Shown here: positions 11,498 to 23,434 of the stretch, piece after piece | Position numbering within the stretch: position 1 is the stretch's first letter | Layout: every line of letters begins with the position of its first letter | DNA from: Rhabditophanes sp. KR3021 | Lineage: Eukaryota > Nematoda > Chromadorea > Rhabditida > Alloionematidae | Assembly: GCA_963281155.1 (NCBI GenBank) | Contig: CAUJLY010000001.1 | Location: 1,674,001-1,738,000 of the forward strand | Direction: 5' to 3' | DNA: 64,000 nt | Made by a program: the position numbers and the translations under genes | The notes under the pieces: generated by a model | What the model was told of the DNA's origin: nothing | Seen by the model: the letters and a program-made list of their open reading frames with translations, nothing else | Database searches by the model: none

Positions 11498-14468
11498 ATG
11501 GTAGATAACGTTAGTATTACGTTTACTCCACAAAAGAGCCCCAAATCATTCTCTACCAAACCAGACTTTATTCCCATACTTGTCATTTTCATATTTCTTT
11601 TAACTTTTATATTTGTTGTTACATGCATGGTTTACGCTAGAAAAGAGTCTAAACATGTACGTTGTCCTTTCATCATATTAATTCATTATTTTTTAGAAGA
11701 CTCACAAAGATTCCGTCAGCTATCCATTTGGTACGATGCAATCAAGAATTGATAATATTGTCACTAAGACCGAAGATATCAATCTTAAATTGGAGAAAAT
11801 GACTAACAATCTTCAGCTTCCAAATATTAAGACTACAGACTTGTCTTGGACCAATTATCGTCTTAACGATTATATGTCTCCTATCTCATATGATTTATTT
11901 GTTTATCCAAATTTAGACACAATGGAACTGAAAGGAAAAGTTACCATCGAAGTCAAAGTCATTAAACCAACTAACCTAATTGTAATCCATGGATCTGACA
12001 TGACATTTACCGATGTTAAAATTCTCGTAGCGTCTCAGCCAATCAAATTCCAAATTGAATACAACACCAAATTCAACCAATTCATTTTTGTAACGAAAGA
12101 AGAGTTAAAAGAAGGAAAGGACCTTACAATTGAAATCGACTATATTGGCCATATTCAAAAGAATTTCAAGGGTCTATACATTAGTACTGATCACCATGCT
12201 GATGGCACGAAAAGTCGCTCAGCATTTACTCAACTAGCTCCAATAGATGCTAGATTCATGTTTCCCTGCTTTGACGAACCTATATTTAAGGCTGTTTTCA
12301 AGTTGTCTGTCCAAAGAAAGACTACACATTCAACTGTCTCAAATCAGCATTTATTGAAAACTGAAACAATTGAAGGAAATCCTGACTTTGTCATTGATCA
12401 TTTCAACGAATCTGTAAAAATGTCAACTTATCTCCTTGCCCTTGGAGTCCTTGAAGATTATTCCCATGTCTCAATCACAACAAATGAAACAAAATCTCCC
12501 TTGAAAATCACCTTATTCGCACCAACTGATATGATTGAAGGAAGAAGTGCTCTAGCTCTCGAGGTTGCAGCAAAGTCAGTAGCTTTCTTCGAAAAATACT
12601 TTGATATTCCTTATGATAGTGACAAATTAGATTTAGTCGCTTTGTCTGACTTTACATATGGAGCAATGGAGAATAATTTTGCTGTTTTCTTTAGAACTTC
12701 TATGTTGTTGTATAATCCAAAGGAAGACACCAAGGCTAATCTACAAATGGTTACCTCGATTATATGTCATGAAGTTAGTCATATGTGGTTCGGGAACAAG
12801 GTAACTATGAAGTTTTGGGAGGACTTGTATTTGAATGAAGGATTTGCGAAGAATTTGGAGAAAATGTGCGCTAATCATGTTCTTCCTGATCATAACATCC
12901 CAGAGACTATTTTTGAGGCTGGTGATGCAGATGCTTTGAAAGTTGATGCTTTCAAAAGTTCAATGGCTGTTTCAGCGTTTGTTAATTCGGATGAAGCTGT
13001 GGTAGCGAGATTTGACCCTATTAGTTACAAAAAGGGATCTTCCATTATTCAGAGTGTAAGAAAACTTTGCGGAGAAGAACAAGTAAGAAAGGCTTTGAAT
13101 GAGTATATTAATACCTTTAAATATGCAAATGCTGAAAGTGAAGATTTATGGAAGGTCATTCAAAAGTATGCTCCAAAAGATATGGATGTTAGTATCAGTG
13201 ATTTTGCTAAATGTTATTTAGTTCAAGCTGGTTACCCAATGCTTAAAACTAAGAGAGTTGGAGATAAAGTCGAAGTTACAACTGCCGGCAGATACCTCTA
13301 TCTTAATAGCGAAGAAGATACTGACTCCAAGTGGAATGTCCCCGTCTTTTATACTACTAGTGACAACAAAAGTGGATCGAAATGGCTTAAAGCATCTGAA
13401 AATACTATTGAACTCCCAATTAATGAAAAGTGGTATATTTTGAACGATGGAATCGCTGCTTATTTTAGAGTTCTTTATTCTACTGAGGAATACACTGCAT
13501 TAGCTAAACAATTAGTTGAAGATTCTTCCAAAATTAGTGCAATGAATAAGATGATGCTTATTAATGATGCTTTTAACTTTGCTTATTCGGGAGACTTATC
13601 CATTAGTGTTGCCTTAGACTTAATCAAATTTGTTCAAGAAGGCAAAGAAGATAATACCAATTTGTTGAGTATCATCATTAACCGTATGAGTGAAATTAGT
13701 AATTTGATGATTGACTCAGATTTCGATCTAGATGATCAATTCATGGTCCAACTTTTAATCAAGCAATACATGCAAGTTGATTGGGAAAAGATTGCCGTTG
13801 AACCTCCAAAAGAAATTTTCACTAGTACTTTCTTGAAGAGTATGTGTAGCTACAAGACAAAGGAATGTGCTGTCAAGGCAATGAATTACTTCAATAATTG
13901 GCTTAAGGATGAAGATAGTATTCCATCTATGTACATAGAGTTGGCGTTGGCTCAAGGTTTGAGAGAAGGAAAAGACTCGTCTGCTTTTAATGCTATTTAT
14001 GCTCAATACAAGAAAACTAGAAGTCCTCATCGCAAGGCCATGTACATGATTGCTTTGACTAAAGCTCCGAGAATTGAAGACCTTAAAAGAGCTTTGCAAA
14101 TGTCTTTGAGTCCTGATGAGGTTCCGATCAATCTTTTGTCCAATTATTTGGTTGGTCTTTTAAAGAACAAAAAACATCACCATATAGTTTGGAACTTCAT
14201 GAAGGAGCATTTCGAGATTTATCATGATTTGATGAAGGATGACAAGACCATTCTTTTCCGTTTCATTGAGTTTATGGTTGAATCCTTTTCAACTGAAGAG
14301 AAACTTTCCGATGTCAAGTACCTTATCAAAAAGCATCAAGTGAACATTGATCAAAGAATTATCACGAAAGTTGAAAATACCATTTCAAAGAACATTCAAT
14401 GGAGACACCACAATGAAAAAAACTTTACCAATTATGTTATCAACTTTGTCGAATCTAAGAAAAATTAA
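11498..14468 (+). CDS. membrane-anchored M1-family zinc aminopeptidase
   Basis: Exon 1 (11498-11656) encodes a short cytoplasmic end and one signal-anchor helix (FIPILVIFIFLLTFIFVVT). After a 40-nt phase-0 intron (11657-11696) exon 2 runs to 14468, giving 976 residues of type II topology. The M1 hallmarks are all present: the exopeptidase motif YGAMEN, the zinc site HEVSH followed 18 residues later by the third ligand in LNEGFA, and the transition-state tyrosine in SYKKGSS. The C-terminal third is the helical ERAP1-like domain. The enzyme removes N-terminal residues from peptides at the cell surface; aminopeptidase N-type enzymes act in gut digestion or neuropeptide turnover. A downstream ATG at 11736 would give a soluble form, but the anchor exon splices cleanly in frame, so the longer form is preferred. 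Confidence 0.93.
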
Positions 14469-14614
14469 ATTATTATGTTTATTTGCTTAAAATAAATTAT
14501 TTGAATTTAAATTATTGTTGTTGCCGATAAATAAGTACATGGATACAAGAACAGTTAACTTTAAATGCGATTTGATACGTAATTTATTAATTAAATTTGT
14601 AAGAATATATTTAC

Positions 14615-15595
14615 TTAAAATTGCGGTAAATAAGAAGGTTTATGAACATTAGTAAAAACAGTCGTAGATCTCATAGAACCCCTCGCCCTTCCTCTAACAT
14701 ACAAATAATAATAAACAAGCAAAGGATTAATTAGGAAATAAAGACAAACAACCAACAAGAAATTACTAGCCACCGATGAAACTAAATCCGCATACTCAGT
14801 GTAACTGAATATAAAAATAGATCCAATTGAACAAAATACTGGTCCATAAATGACTGCGGCCGGTACAAATAAAGTTATATTTAATTGATACTTGATTGAA
14901 TTAATTTGTTCTTGTGTGATTGCACGAGAAGTTCGAGTTTGGTTTTTGAGAAATTTGTAGAGCTGATGTTTTCGTGCCATGACATATATCATTAAAGAAA
15001 CGGCTAAAAATACATCTTTGATTATTAGGAAAATTAATGACACGATTTTTTGGCCTCCGTATGCTACAAAAATATAGTTTGTTTGGTTCATGTAAGGTTG
15101 GAGATATTTGTATTGTTTAAGGTAGATTGTTGTGTATTCAGGTTGATCTATGTCCAGGAAATACCAATAAGGTAGAAATGGAAGGATTGCCGCAAGTAAA
15201 ATAACGGAGATTATTAATTTATCGTGAACTGGCAAGTCAAATGTATTCCTGTTCGATACCAAAACGTTGTGTCTAACAATGAAGGAGAGTGCAACTACTA
15301 AAACAACAAATTCAGTCGTCATTACCACTGACCCTAAAGCCAAGCTTGTTATTTTTGAACCGAAATATATAATTGGTCCTTTACAAAGAACAATTAATGC
15401 CGGAAACAGTGGTTTCGGAAGTAGAAGAACTAACATGAAGGAAGGAATTGCTTCGATGATTCGTAGCCATTTCAATAAAATATAATAATTTGTTTTCCCT
15501 TGTGGAGGTCTCTTATGGATGTAGATAAAACAAAGGATATTAGCAACAACGGCTAATAAACCTTCAACAAACAAAATTATAGGATAAAATTCCAT
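14615..15595 (-). CDS. 7TM chemoreceptor, Str-superfamily-like, single exon
   Basis: A single frame of 326 residues starting MEFYPIILFVEG. Seven hydrophobic helices are evident. The loop after helix 1 reads YIHKRPPQGKTNYY and is followed by LLKWLRIIEAIPS, matching the KWxRIxE segment of the receptors at 3736 and 34770. PKPLFPALIVLCKG occupies the aromatic-proline position after helix 2. The tail is arginine-rich (YVRGRARGSMRS). It is a member of the same clade as those genes but without their intron. It converges with the aminopeptidase, 146 bp separating the stops. Ligand and subfamily are unknown. Confidence 0.78.
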   Translation of the reverse strand: MEFYPIILFVEGLLAVVANILCFIYIHKRPPQGKTNYYILLKWLRIIEAIPSFMLVLLLPKPLFPALIVLCKGPIIYFGSKITSLALGSVVMTTEFVVLVVALSFIVRHNVLVSNRNTFDLPVHDKLIISVILLAAILPFLPYWYFLDIDQPEYTTIYLKQYKYLQPYMNQTNYIFVAYGGQKIVSLIFLIIKDVFLAVSLMIYVMARKHQLYKFLKNQTRTSRAITQEQINSIKYQLNITLFVPAAVIYGPVFCSIGSIFIFSYTEYADLVSSVASNFLLVVCLYFLINPLLVYYYLYVRGRARGSMRSTTVFTNVHKPSYLPQF

Positions 15596-16659
15596 CTTAA
15601 AATATCAAATAAACAGAAACTTGCTTAATAATTTCTGAATCAGCAGTAAATAAGTGTCTTTAGCAAATAATACGGAGGCAAGTGTATTATTAATTAATTT
15701 AATTCTAAAGTATTTGCAATGTTTTAAAACATTCGAATGATAGTGTAAAGTATTGTATATTGAATTATAACTTGTTTTAGATTGGATTATAATTGATATT
15801 TGACACATGTACTTTTCTTGTAATTAACGTGTAAAAATAATTATTTGTTAGCAGCTTGTTAATTGCATGTCTTGACGTGTGTAATTATGAGTGGAACTTT
15901 AAAATACTAATAATTCCTTCTCTTCTTAAAACTTTATATGTTAAAATTATTGAGATTTTTCTTTTTATTAATTCCGCATCTTTGTCTTATCCTATTTTTT
16001 GTGATTATTGTAGGGTCTTTCATGTCTTACAGAAAAGGGATATTCAAGATCTATTTGATGATTTAGGTCTCATCATTCTTTGTCTTTTGAAGTATAGTTG
16101 ATTTTCAATATTCATCAACGTTAAAAGCATAATAAATCCAATAAATGAAAAACAGATAATTGAAACTGATGCTAAAATATGAACTTGCCGAATACCATTC
16201 ATTATTCTTTTTACCGTTTATTTTGAGAATTTGAATATATTAATTATAAGTTTCATGTGATCGAAACGCTGCATTCTAATGAAAAAAATTGAAAATAAAG
16301 CAATAATTTAGAATCAAACTTCCAATAGTGACTAAATCATTTTTTCCAATATTAACTTAAGATTTGAAGCTTGAAAATATTTTAATGTTTTTTTTAAATG
16401 AAAGAATTTTATTGAAGTTAATAAAAATATCAATTATTATTTTATACAACCAAATCTGAAATTTTTAGCAATTATGTGTGCATGAATAGGATTTCACAAT
16501 GGAAAACATTTTTTCATATTTTCCACCATTACCCACACAAGCCGGTTCAACAGCTGGTTATGTAAATTTAAAAATTTGTGAAAAACAAATCAAATGGAAC
16601 GTTCAAACCATTATGTAATATAAAAATAATTTAAGTCGCAAATAGTTATCCGCTTTTAA
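15596..16659. other. intergenic
   Basis: About 1.1 kb. An 81-codon plus-strand open frame at 15856-16101 and a 67-codon minus-strand one at 15605-15808 are AT-driven and show no motif, so neither is called. Confidence 0.4.
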
Positions 16660-18231
16660 TCAGAAATTTTGTGCTTTTCTTTTATTGAAACCTGTTACAT
16701 ATGCAGCAGCATCATAGGCACTATTAACGTTCTTACATATCACATATAAAATGTAATTTCCATCATTTTCAATTGTATGGAGTCCGTACCTAGTAATTGG
16801 CAAAATAAAATGGCCGTATTTTTTTTTGAAATATTTCATATAACTGAAAGTATATTTATATTTACTTAAAACAATTCCATCCACTGTTATCAAATCAGGA
16901 TTATAACCGTCTTCATCTGCATAAAATTCAATGGAGCAATCTTTTGCCAAAGTATAAAATTGAGTTTTCCCTTTGACCCATTCTTGTATACTTGGAATAT
17001 AATGCATAAAATGGCCATACCCGGTGATGTTATCTGGATGATTAAGAATTGATCCAAACCGATAAATTCGCATTTCTCCTGCATTTGTTGAGAAAGCCTT
17101 TTCATATTCATCTGCTAATTCTACCGAACTGGAACCCGCGCTTGTAATTGTTTCATTATATTCATCGCCGTTTTTATCATAAACAGTCATCGTGAAAAGT
17201 TCATTACAATGATCAGGTATGTCTGGTGGGGAGATATAAAGTCTTGTTGTGAAGTCATTTGTAATCATTCTCTGATCAGCTCGAGAGAAGGCATCATTGC
17301 ACCCTTTCGAAACCACTGGCATTGGCATACATGATATATAATCTACGTTACATGTAACACCGCACGAAGCGTCGTTGGTATTACTTGTCGCAGCCCATGG
17401 ATTCATATAAGAAACAAAAAAGTTCGAGTTAGCTGATATTGTTATGGATGTATTATAACCAAATGCATCTAGAGGAAGAATTGCAATATAATGCTGTTCT
17501 TTACCTACAGTAGTATCGTATTGAATGTTTTCATTTGAAAATAGTGCTCCGTTTAAATATCCCACAATATTTACGCTAATAGAATTTTCTTGGCTAATAG
17601 GTAGTATTGCAACAAATCCCTACAAATAAAGATTTGACAAGCTTTAATATAAAAGTAGAATAATACCTTTATATCATCATATGAAGTTGTCATAGAAAAA
17701 ATATACTTATTTCCTGCATTTGAAATAGATGGAATATTGAACAAATCTCCGAACTAAAAAATATGAAATTATGATTGAACAAATATAGAATAAATGTACA
17801 CCATTGATTGGGTCACTGAATTTGCCAATCAATTTGACTTCTTCCATGCATGAAGCAAAAATACGAAAATCTTTGTCATTAATATCATTAAAACCACTTG
17901 AAATCCAATTTGTTTGCAAAAGTACTTCGTTGGGATCAAAAGCAATCTTAAAACATTTATTAAGTAAAAATTATATTTTTACCTCATTAGTCTTGCCGTA
18001 GTAAGCCGTTTTTTGAATCGTAACTATTTGGCTATCCGATCTCTGTGTATATTTAAAGGTGCAAATACTATCATTATATGACGGAATTATAATAACGGCT
18101 GTAGTAATTGCGTTATTTATATTATTAAAGTGCATAAAACTAAAGACAAAATTCTTTCCATCAGAATCAGCCGTATTTGCAACATGACAAAAAATTGGGA
18201 AAACCAGTAAGATAAATATATTTAGTTGCAT
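16660..18231 (-). CDS. secreted IgGFc-binding-like protein
   Basis: Four exons (17983-18231, 17800-17946, 17667-17753, 16660-17619), all joined in phase 0 by introns of 36-47 nt, give 480 residues. The first 20 residues (MQLNIFILLVFPIFCHVANT) are a signal peptide. The repeated beta-strand pattern, beginning GKNFVFSF and containing the FVAILPISQENSISVNI and YIAILPLDAFGYNTS segments, fits the IgGFc-binding N-terminal domain family, which nematodes have expanded as secreted or surface proteins. A cysteine cluster (CGVTCNVDYISCMP...C) lies near the middle. No transmembrane or GPI tail is visible, so it is probably released. A relative with a GPI-like tail is at 61987-63671. Function in worms is unclear; cuticle, gut-surface or immune roles are guesses. 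Confidence 0.72.
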
Positions 18232-19151
18232 ATTCTTTCAGTTGCTTTTAATAAGCAAATATAAACTGCTTTTTATAACTATCTTAATTAATATCAATCT
18301 TTCCTTTTTTATCAGTAATAATTACAATAATTGATAATGAACCGGATCCTGTTTTCTATCACTGCTAATATATAGTATCTTATCAATATTAATAATAATG
18401 TGTTGAGAAGTAAATTTGATAAAGAAAATTGACTATTTTTGCAGATTCGCAGGAAGTTATTAAGAATCAAATAAACCCGTTTTAAAAATCACTTTCTCTG
18501 CAATAAGTTTTTCTTAAACATCCCTCTTCTTGAACACATTGAAATTTCTTTTGATTTTTGGCAGTTAATTGATAAAAGTAAATAAATGTATACTAATCTT
18601 AATTAGGGCGGATTAATAGCAGTAAATGTATAAAATCTCCTTGTATTTTATATAATACGCCCTATTATTATCTTTGCTAGGTGAATCCTTTCAAAACATG
18701 GATTGTTTGTATAAATTTATTCTACAATTTCACCTTTGAAATACCAAAATAATATTATTTTAGCCAACTGTTTAACACATCTTTAACTGCTTCAAGGAGC
18801 ACAGACTGCTTAAATAAGTACACATTCTATGAATATTATTTTCGTGTACACATTATAAAAAATTATATGATTCTTTCTAGAATAAGGAACAAACTGCACT
18901 CAATTAATGTATAAAACTCAAAGCATGTTTTCCACGCTATTAATACTTTTCCTGTGAAAATTCTTCAATTTTTAAGTAATTTAAAACATTCTGTTCCACA
19001 AATTTAATCAAGCCCAAGAAGGATACTAAAGATTAATCTTTGGGCCCATCCCCGTAAAGATATACTTCCTGTACCTGTAATAGAAGATAATAGAAAGCCT
19101 CATTTTTTAGAATACAATGTTTATATAGCTTTTCATTCATTCCATTATACA
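18232..19151. other. intergenic between divergent genes
   Basis: About 0.9 kb. It contains TTATCA/TGATAA GATA-type sites close to the IgGFc-like gene (18310-18400), which would suit intestinal expression; this is an inference. No RNA gene or repeat was recognised. Confidence 0.35.
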
Positions 19152-20078
19152 ATGAGTTTATCTACTTTTCAATATTTACAATTAATATATATTGTGCCCT
19201 CTTCCATGCTTTTGCTTCTATTTGCCATATTTATGGTTGCAAATATGTACAGGAAAGATGCCATGATCTCAAATGAATTCTTTCCATTTGTTTTGCTCAA
19301 AATTTGTGGCGCTTTGTGGTTTCAAACTTCTTCATTTGTATTTGGAAAATCAACGGCTTATTTCAATTTGGATGAATTATTTATGAAGTATGATATTATA
19401 GCTTCATTGACTTATATGTCAACATTAATTGGGTATTGTATTATGTTTGAAGCAACTGCATTGCTTTCATTTAATATGTTTATAGCCGTAACTTGGCCTT
19501 TACAATATAAAACGGCTTTTTGCTCAAGAAATATTAGGATTCTTGTAATTGTCTCGATTTTGATTGCGATCATAATAGCTTGTGGTTTATTATTTTTTCC
19601 AGCATACTTTATTAGATTATCTCCAATAGGCTCATTAACTCCTGTTTACTACACAAATGCTGTCAGTTATTACCAATTTGCTTATTCAGTCATTTTTTAC
19701 GGAGCCCTAATGATATTATCTCTAGTTTTAAATATTCACGCTATAATTAAAACCAATAGCACCAATACACAAACACAAAAATTAACTAAGGCACAAAAGC
19801 AAATGATTATGCATGCAACTCTTTCTTTTGTTTCATTATTATTTGTGGAATTATATAATGTTGTCAGAGCAGTTGCGTCATTTCTTGATTTAAAAGAATT
19901 AACTAGACAATCCATTGCTCATGCAGGGTGGATAACGGATCTTGCTTGTTTTGGATACTTATATTTATTTTTGGTTACAAATAAGAGTGTGCGAAGCAGA
20001 TTTATCAATTTTTATTTAAGGACTAAGCCAATTCAAGTACATACTATGGCTTCCACGAGACAAGCAAATTTAAATTAA
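19152..20078 (+). CDS. 7TM chemoreceptor, Srg/Srv-superfamily-like, single exon
   Basis: A single frame of 308 residues starting MSLSTFQYLQL. It has seven hydrophobic segments. Helix 3 ends ALLSFNMFIAVTWPLQYKTAF, the LxxxRx(xS/A)VxxPLxY-like region of the Srg superfamily with N in place of the usual R. The third cytoplasmic loop is rich in Thr, Gln and Lys (NSTNTQTQKLTKAQKQM), and helix 7 is followed by a short basic tail. The assignment between Srg, Srv and Sru is uncertain. Nearest neighbours are unrelated, so it is a singleton here. Presumed sensory receptor; ligand unknown. Confidence 0.72.
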   Translation: MSLSTFQYLQLIYIVPSSMLLLLFAIFMVANMYRKDAMISNEFFPFVLLKICGALWFQTSSFVFGKSTAYFNLDELFMKYDIIASLTYMSTLIGYCIMFEATALLSFNMFIAVTWPLQYKTAFCSRNIRILVIVSILIAIIIACGLLFFPAYFIRLSPIGSLTPVYYTNAVSYYQFAYSVIFYGALMILSLVLNIHAIIKTNSTNTQTQKLTKAQKQMIMHATLSFVSLLFVELYNVVRAVASFLDLKELTRQSIAHAGWITDLACFGYLYLFLVTNKSVRSRFINFYLRTKPIQVHTMASTRQANLN

Positions 20079-20985
20079 CTTCCATATACTTGTACCTCAT
20101 TGCATTTTGGTAATTGAAGTACATACTATTAATAGAAGTAAATTAATTCAAATTTCGATTATGCTTATCTAAATTGAAAATGATATTAGAAATAAAAGTT
20201 TAAAAGCTACCATTGTTTCTGATTGCTCTGCTTTAAGGACTAAAAATCAATCAAGTATATGCCATCTGCCTACTAAAAGCAAAGGGAGTGTTAAGTATCA
20301 TGCCAAACGAAACAATAAACAAGTACAATGATGCATCTTGATAACCAACTATCTGACTTGATAATTTAACCAGAGTAGTTTTAATGCAGTTGTTCTTTGA
20401 AATATGGTTTTTTCTAATAACCAGATTAGGAATACACCTTCCAAAACTTCTTTTCTTTATGATTGCCTTGCAGGTGGCCTATCCCTGACCAAATGAGATT
20501 TTAACTTTCTATATAAGAGCGTTGATTAATCACTGTTCGGTCTGTTGCCAATATAGTAAATTTTTTATGTTTTTAAAACTTTATAACTTTTTATTTTCTG
20601 CGAATAAAAATTAACAATTATACTCATTTTGTTTGTATTTTTGAGCTCTATAACATGGTTTTAACCAATTTAAATAAACTTCATTCCAAAAAAGATTTAC
20701 AAAGTTTATCATGACCCTAACCTATATGCAATTGTAAAAAAATATTTGGAATCCGAATTGGCTGAAAATATCATACTAGTGGTTTTTAAGTCTAATTAAT
20801 TACTTCAATTATTGTACTAACATTGCGATTGTCTGATATTTCAGGTAGATTAGTGGAATTATATTCATCCACGTCTCCTTTTCCCGACTTAAATAAACAA
20901 ATAAAGTTATTTATACAAATATCTATCAGCAATATTTGATTTTGCATTATTCTCGAGTTTATATATAAATTAATTAATTTGTATC
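20079..20985. other. intergenic
   Basis: About 0.9 kb. TATATAAG at 20511-20518 could be a core promoter element for the gene that follows. No other structure was recognised. Confidence 0.35.
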
Positions 20986-22192
20986 ATGTTTTCAGAAACA
21001 ATTTTAAGCACGGTGTTTAAAAACGAAATAGCTGAGCTCAAAAAACAATTAATCGCCTTAGAACAATCTAATTCGATGTTTAAAATCCGTGAGGATCAAC
21101 AAGGAATAAAAGAGTGAATGGAGTCAAAAAGTGAAAAGGGAGCAAATTATGATCTTCTTCTGGAACAAAACTTGCAATTGAACGAAAAGATTAACGAGTT
21201 GGAAACAAAACAGACGCAACAGGTACGTTTAATCACAACTAAAAGTATTTAGATAGTAAGAAAGTCCAACGACATTTTAGTCAAGTTGAATAGCTGGAAT
21301 CAAAGCAATTTTAAACTGAGAGCTGAGAAATTTTCATTATCATAGTAACTAATATTATAGCTTTTAACTCTTTACATTTTGTTTAGAATTGTTCATTCAA
21401 AAATAAAATAATTGATTTTGAAGATGTAATCGCTGAAGGTGAGCGATGTGTTATGTTTGGGTTTAAATGTGGTGCTCGAAAAAGCTATAGTGAAATAGCG
21501 CCTAACAACAAACGAATTAGGATAAAGATTTTGTCTAATGTATATAATTTTCTTAGCACTGGTTCAGTCGATTCTGAATTCTTGAATGACTTTTATCATG
21601 AAAATTCTCAAGAAACTTCGGCATCTAAGGCTCTTGTGCCGGTTGAAGCTACGGCTAGAATTCTTGCTCTCAACCATTTGAGTTATAACAAATTGGAGAC
21701 ATTAAGAATTAGTCTTTTAGCTTTGCGCTTCAATCTATTCCCAGGTCTTAAACTGATAAAAGAATACATCAAAAAAACTCTTATGAGATGGTCCCGTTTA
21801 AATCTCATAATGCAGAGTCACATCTTCATGATGATAGTATTGCTTTTATACGAACACATATTCGAGAATTCTTAGTGGAAAGGTGTGAAGCTCTGATGTC
21901 GGCAGGTAATTTGAAAATTGACGGTAGAACTATTTCCATCACTGGAGATAGAGGAAAAGAAAAATCTCGAGTCGGGTTATGTAACCAAGGACCAGTTTGT
22001 CATCACTCTTGTCTTAGATGTACTATTAAACTGAGAAAAGCAACCTTTGGAAATTACTATGATCTTGAAGCAACACCTAGAGAACCTAGAGTTCGAGGTG
22101 AAGATAGTGATCGTTTATCAAAAGTGACGCATGATTTTCTATCAATTGTGGATCCAGACAATATTTTAGTGGCTCCTTACACTTATCAATGA
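20986..22192 (+). pseudogene. broken coiled-coil gene of unknown, possibly transposon-related family
   Basis: The first exon starts at 20986 (MFSETILSTVF) with a heptad-rich coiled coil, meets an in-frame TGA at 21115-21117 and immediately reopens in the same frame with an ATG at 21118; the coiled coil then continues to 21222. A 164-nt phase-0 intron (21223-21386) leads to exon 2, whose frame (IIDFEDVIAEGERCVMFGF...) breaks at a seven-A run (21771-21777) and resumes one frame over as NSYEMVPFKSHNAES, through GNLKIDGRTISITGDRG and a CxxxxxxxCHHSCLRC cysteine-histidine cluster, to a stop at 22192. Beyond it another frame (MRVFADIREVLINTS, to about 22315) still looks coding. Two or three lesions indicate decay. 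I do not recognise the family; the layout (coiled coil, then a TGD-containing and Cys/His-rich part) resembles mobile-element proteins, which is only an inference. Confidence 0.6.
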
Positions 22193-22776
22193 GAGTCTTT
22201 GCAGATATCAGAGAAGTTTTGATTAACACATCAACACAATTAACTCATGGCATGAGAATTGTGCCAAGTTATTGTTCTTTAGACCTATTTAGACATTATC
22301 GTTATCTCAAAATTTAAATTTACTGGACATTTCAATGTTTTATTTCAAACTTGGCCATAAGAGTTTTTTGACACAATATTCTAATTTTTTGCTTCATGCA
22401 AAAGTACACAATAATTATAATTTGTCATGTTTTAAATGCGATGTGTATGGGAAATCTGAGAATTCTAATAACTACATTTTTAATATCTTAAAGTACTTTG
22501 TAAAAATAGCAGCTGATAAATTTCATTTTATCCAACTTAAATGAAGCTTATTATACAATGGTTAATCGATTATTTTATAGTTTTCTTCAGCTTGAGGCAA
22601 TATCCAAGTTTATAAGTTATTTTATCATCATCTTTACTTTTTTAATGAGATTATAAGAAAAGATACAAAAATCTCTGATGAAGCCTATACATGACGTCTG
22701 TCTTTTTATCTAACTTGAAGATATAAAATAATTTACTTCTCTCCCAAATTTGATATTTAAATATAATTTATAGAAT
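22193..22776. other. tail of the broken gene plus intergenic
   Basis: The first about 120 bp hold a residual frame apparently continuing the upstream pseudogene. The remainder shows only AT-rich sequence. Confidence 0.4.
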
Positions 22777-23344
22777 ATGATGGTTTGCTATGACCATTTT
22801 GTCACTTACAAGGACAACAAGTACAGATGCTTATTCAAATACGCTCACTCAACAACAGTCGTCTGTGGTTTAACATTTCTGATAATTGGACACGGCTTTT
22901 TCCACATGTATCAAGGTATTGAGATGTTCCAGACAATATTTTTATCAAACGAAGAAACTTCCATTGCTGAGTGGATAAATTTCATGAAAAGTAATGCTTG
23001 TACGTTTATTAAATATTCCTTTCATCAATTAGTTATGAACCTCGAATTGTTTAGGTTCCTTTCAAATATTCCTTTCCATATTTATGGTGGCTGGAATGCA
23101 TTGGGCACAACCTTGGTTTATGTTACCGGAAATAATATTGTTCTTTTTTAATGCAATTACTAGCTTGCTTTTTATTGGAATGGCTTGTCAAGAGCACCTT
23201 GAAATAGGCCTATTGACTTTTTTTGCTTATTTTTTAATGTACTCCTATGTTTTGTCTGTTTTTTACAAGGCTTACAATTACACATGCTTAGTTAGAAAGG
23301 TTATCGAAATTACTACTCTTAAAAGTGGTGAAGAAACCGTCTAA
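22777..23344 (+). CDS. small four-helix membrane protein
   Basis: Exon 1 (22777-22990) joins exon 2 (23055-23344) in phase 1 across a 64-nt intron (GTAATG...TTGTTTAG) to give 167 residues. This splice explains why two overlapping frames both look coding. The chain starts MMVCYDHFVTYKD and has hydrophobic segments around residues 24-44, 72-93, 94-115 and 121-145, with short polar ends. The four-helix plan and cysteine just before helix 1 recall LAPTM- or MARVEL-type proteins, but I cannot assign a family. It is probably a vesicle or plasma-membrane protein. It converges with the BTB-Kelch gene 90 bp downstream. Confidence 0.62.
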
Positions 23345-23434
23345 ATTTAATACAATATCTAAGCAACAGAATCGTCAACACACATTATAAACATTTCATC
23401 ACACATTTATTTTAACTTCATTTTAAATCAGTCC

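Noticed and set aside
13755..14099. Long minus-strand frame inside the aminopeptidase gene
   Set aside because: It is a shadow of the plus-strand coding sequence, which has complete M1 motifs.
21771..21780. A-AAA-AAC heptamer as a programmed -1 frameshift site
   Set aside because: The heptamer is out of phase with the incoming frame, whose codons are AAA AAA ACT, no downstream pseudoknot is evident, and the gene has other lesions.
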